Positions 56,701 through 56,807 of a DNA stretch of 56,807 nucleotides are shown here, one piece after another. The position numbers and the translations under genes were made by a program. Each line of letters starts with the position of its first letter. The first letter of the stretch is position 1. This DNA comes from Planctomycetaceae bacterium (GTDB lineage: Bacteria > Planctomycetota > Planctomycetia > Planctomycetales > Planctomycetaceae). The DNA is taken from assembly GCA_020850695.1 (NCBI GenBank), contig JADZEF010000239.1:1-56807 (forward strand), given 5' to 3'. Below the pieces are notes generated by a model that was not told the origin of the DNA, ran no database searches, and worked only from the letters and a program-made list of their open reading frames with translations.

Positions 56701-56807
56701 GGTGCGGAGCGCCGATGAACTGCATGACGTGCTGATGAGCCGCATCGTCCTGCCGGTCGGAGGACAGGGCCAGGGGGGCATGGGGCGAGGGGGGGAGGGG
56801 AGGATTG
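53738..56807 (+). CDS. Lhr-type DEAD/DEAH-box helicase, 3' end outside window
   Basis: Large superfamily 2 helicase; 1023 residues seen, with no stop before the window ends. Walker A is APTGSGKT (42-49), motif II is DEIH (209-212), motif III is SAT (244-246), and motif VI is QRIGRSGH (462-469), followed by the winged-helix and Lhr-core region. Lhr proteins unwind RNA:DNA hybrids and act in DNA repair. Two extra segments of about 50-60 residues lie outside conserved motifs, after VSPLRALSNDMHRNLEE and after GLSATQKPIECVAAYLVGG; each contains a heptad repeat (54067-54101 and 54649-54683). The frame stays open through both. The last 15 codons are G-rich and Gly/Arg/Glu-rich. Confidence 0.9.
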   Translation, partial: MAFFGFHPLIEQWFLSRFHGPTEPQEQGWPHIAAGEHTLIAAPTGSGKTLTAFLACIDRLLKRALAGELRDEVSVVYVSPLRALSNDMHRNLEEPLAEILALAMGQKVSKETGDRSQETGVEGGLFADVAIDAPTDVPPPLAGSRTSKKAPTPLIRVGLRTGDTTPAERARIIRKPPHILVTTPESLYLMLTAQRGREALANVETIIIDEIHALVRDKRGSHLSLTIERLEALVGRPLQRVGLSATQKPIECVAAYLVGGAPPDDARHCEPASDLSASLESPAAQDCPKAAATAASTTPASSQRLQPSTFNPQPSTSRPSPSTSPRPPCRIVNVGHTRKLDLAIEIPPSPLGAVCMHEQWAEIHDRLIELIQQHRSTLIFVNTRKLAERLTHELTELLGEDAVGSHHGSLSAEIRLKVERRLKAGEIKAVVATASLELGIDVGYIDLVVQIGSPRSIAAFLQRIGRSGHSLGLIPKGRLFALTRDELMECMGLMRAIKYGRLDAVAIPPAPLDVLAQQIVAEVAAKEWDADELYEMFRRADPYRNLDRHEYDETLRFLAEGVPTSARTIPAYLHFDHVNRRLRARPGSRIAAIANAGAIPEVGSYRVVTEGEGTVVGTLDEEFAVESNRGDIFLLGNNSWRILHVRGSDVTVADAHGAPPTIPFWQGEAPGRTIELSEEVSLLREEFEQRLDDRPALEAWLLDETKITPDAANQIISYVAAQKGALGVLPTGKTVIFERFFDETGGMQIVIHAPFGTSVTRGWGFAMRKRFCRSFDFELQATADDDGFLLSVGPQHSFPLESLFPMVTRANARSLLEQAALRTPVFQIRFRWAATRALLVLRRKNGQKVPPALQRFRADDVLSAIFPQLTGCQEHNHGEMTVPDHPLARQAMEDSLHEFMNLNGLRAVLERVEAGEIKLLARDTREPSPFCYELLNADPYAFLDGGEVQERRARAVQTRRSLTVESVNDLSRLDPEEIAQVRREAQPLVRSADELHDVLMSRIVLPVGGQGQGGMGRGGEGRI
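54067..54101 (+). repeat. Heptad array 1 in the helicase gene
   Basis: Five 7-bp units: GGAGACA, GGAGACA, GGAGTCA, GGAGACA, GGAGTTG. Total 35 bp, read in frame as about 12 residues near position 110-121 (KETGDRSQETGVE). It lies in the first extra segment of the helicase. Confidence 0.85.
54649..54683 (+). repeat. Heptad array 2 in the helicase gene
   Basis: Five 7-bp units: CCTTCAA three times, CCCTCAA twice. Total 35 bp, read as LQPSTFNPQPSTS near residues 304-316. A C-rich tract follows up to 54722. It lies in the second extra segment of the helicase. Confidence 0.85.

Overview
The window reads as chromosome of a planctomycete (Planctomycetota). It is GC-rich and carries the usual gene mix of that phylum: two DUF1501 proteins with twin-arginine leaders, a sulfatase, a ceramidase-type hydrolase, an FG-GAP/VCBS protein, a Kelch-like protein, a Ser/Thr kinase with a C-terminal LamG-like domain, a DUF6263-type secreted protein and a Tat-exported sugar isomerase-like protein. 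This assignment comes from gene content and family resemblance only; the genus cannot be named from the sequence.

Layout. 1-10.4 kb: a WaaP-like kinase, a PAP2 phosphatase, an MMPL/RND exporter, an FG-GAP propeller, a VapBC-type pair, a GT4 glycosyltransferase and small membrane proteins. 10.5-25.2 kb: exported or membrane proteins, among them a dimethylformamidase-like protein, a 1122-residue membrane protein of unknown function, a Kelch-like propeller, two DUF1501 proteins around a DUF433/DUF5615 pair, an LRR protein, a VanX-like dipeptidase and a ceramidase. 25.6-26.1 kb: four tRNA genes, Lys(UUU), Lys(CUU), Gly(GCC), Pro(UGG). 26.4-32.0 kb: prolyl oligopeptidase, a degenerate carrier protein, an enoyl-reductase-like MDR and two secreted proteins. 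32.7-42.3 kb: a complete F1Fo ATP synthase operon (two AtpI-type genes, then B-E-F-H-A-G-D-C) with a good sigma70-like promoter and a terminator. 42.7-56.8 kb: a sugar isomerase-like protein, YgfZ, an alcohol dehydrogenase, a Ser/Thr kinase, a sulfatase, a NhaD-like antiporter, a beta-helix protein and an Lhr-type helicase that runs off the window.

Three things stand out. First, many spacers hold paired inverted hairpins with the architecture of REPINs. Several different families share a GTAG or GTGG tag and a hairpin tip with TCC or TTCC, and they lie at gene ends; in at least two cases the TAG stop codon is part of the GTAG tag. Second, the ATP synthase operon has been invaded three times: a REPIN between atpF and atpH; a four-helix-bundle (23S rRNA IVP/Avd-like) gene framed by 35-bp inverted heptad repeats between atpG and atpD; and an overlapping gene pair resembling a Tse2-type ADP-ribosyltransferase toxin with a partner between atpD and atpC. 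Third, the same kind of five-unit heptad array occurs twice inside the Lhr helicase gene, in frame, each at the site of an extra protein segment.

No transposase, integrase, CRISPR array or rRNA gene was seen. All functions are inferred by reading motifs; no searches were run.
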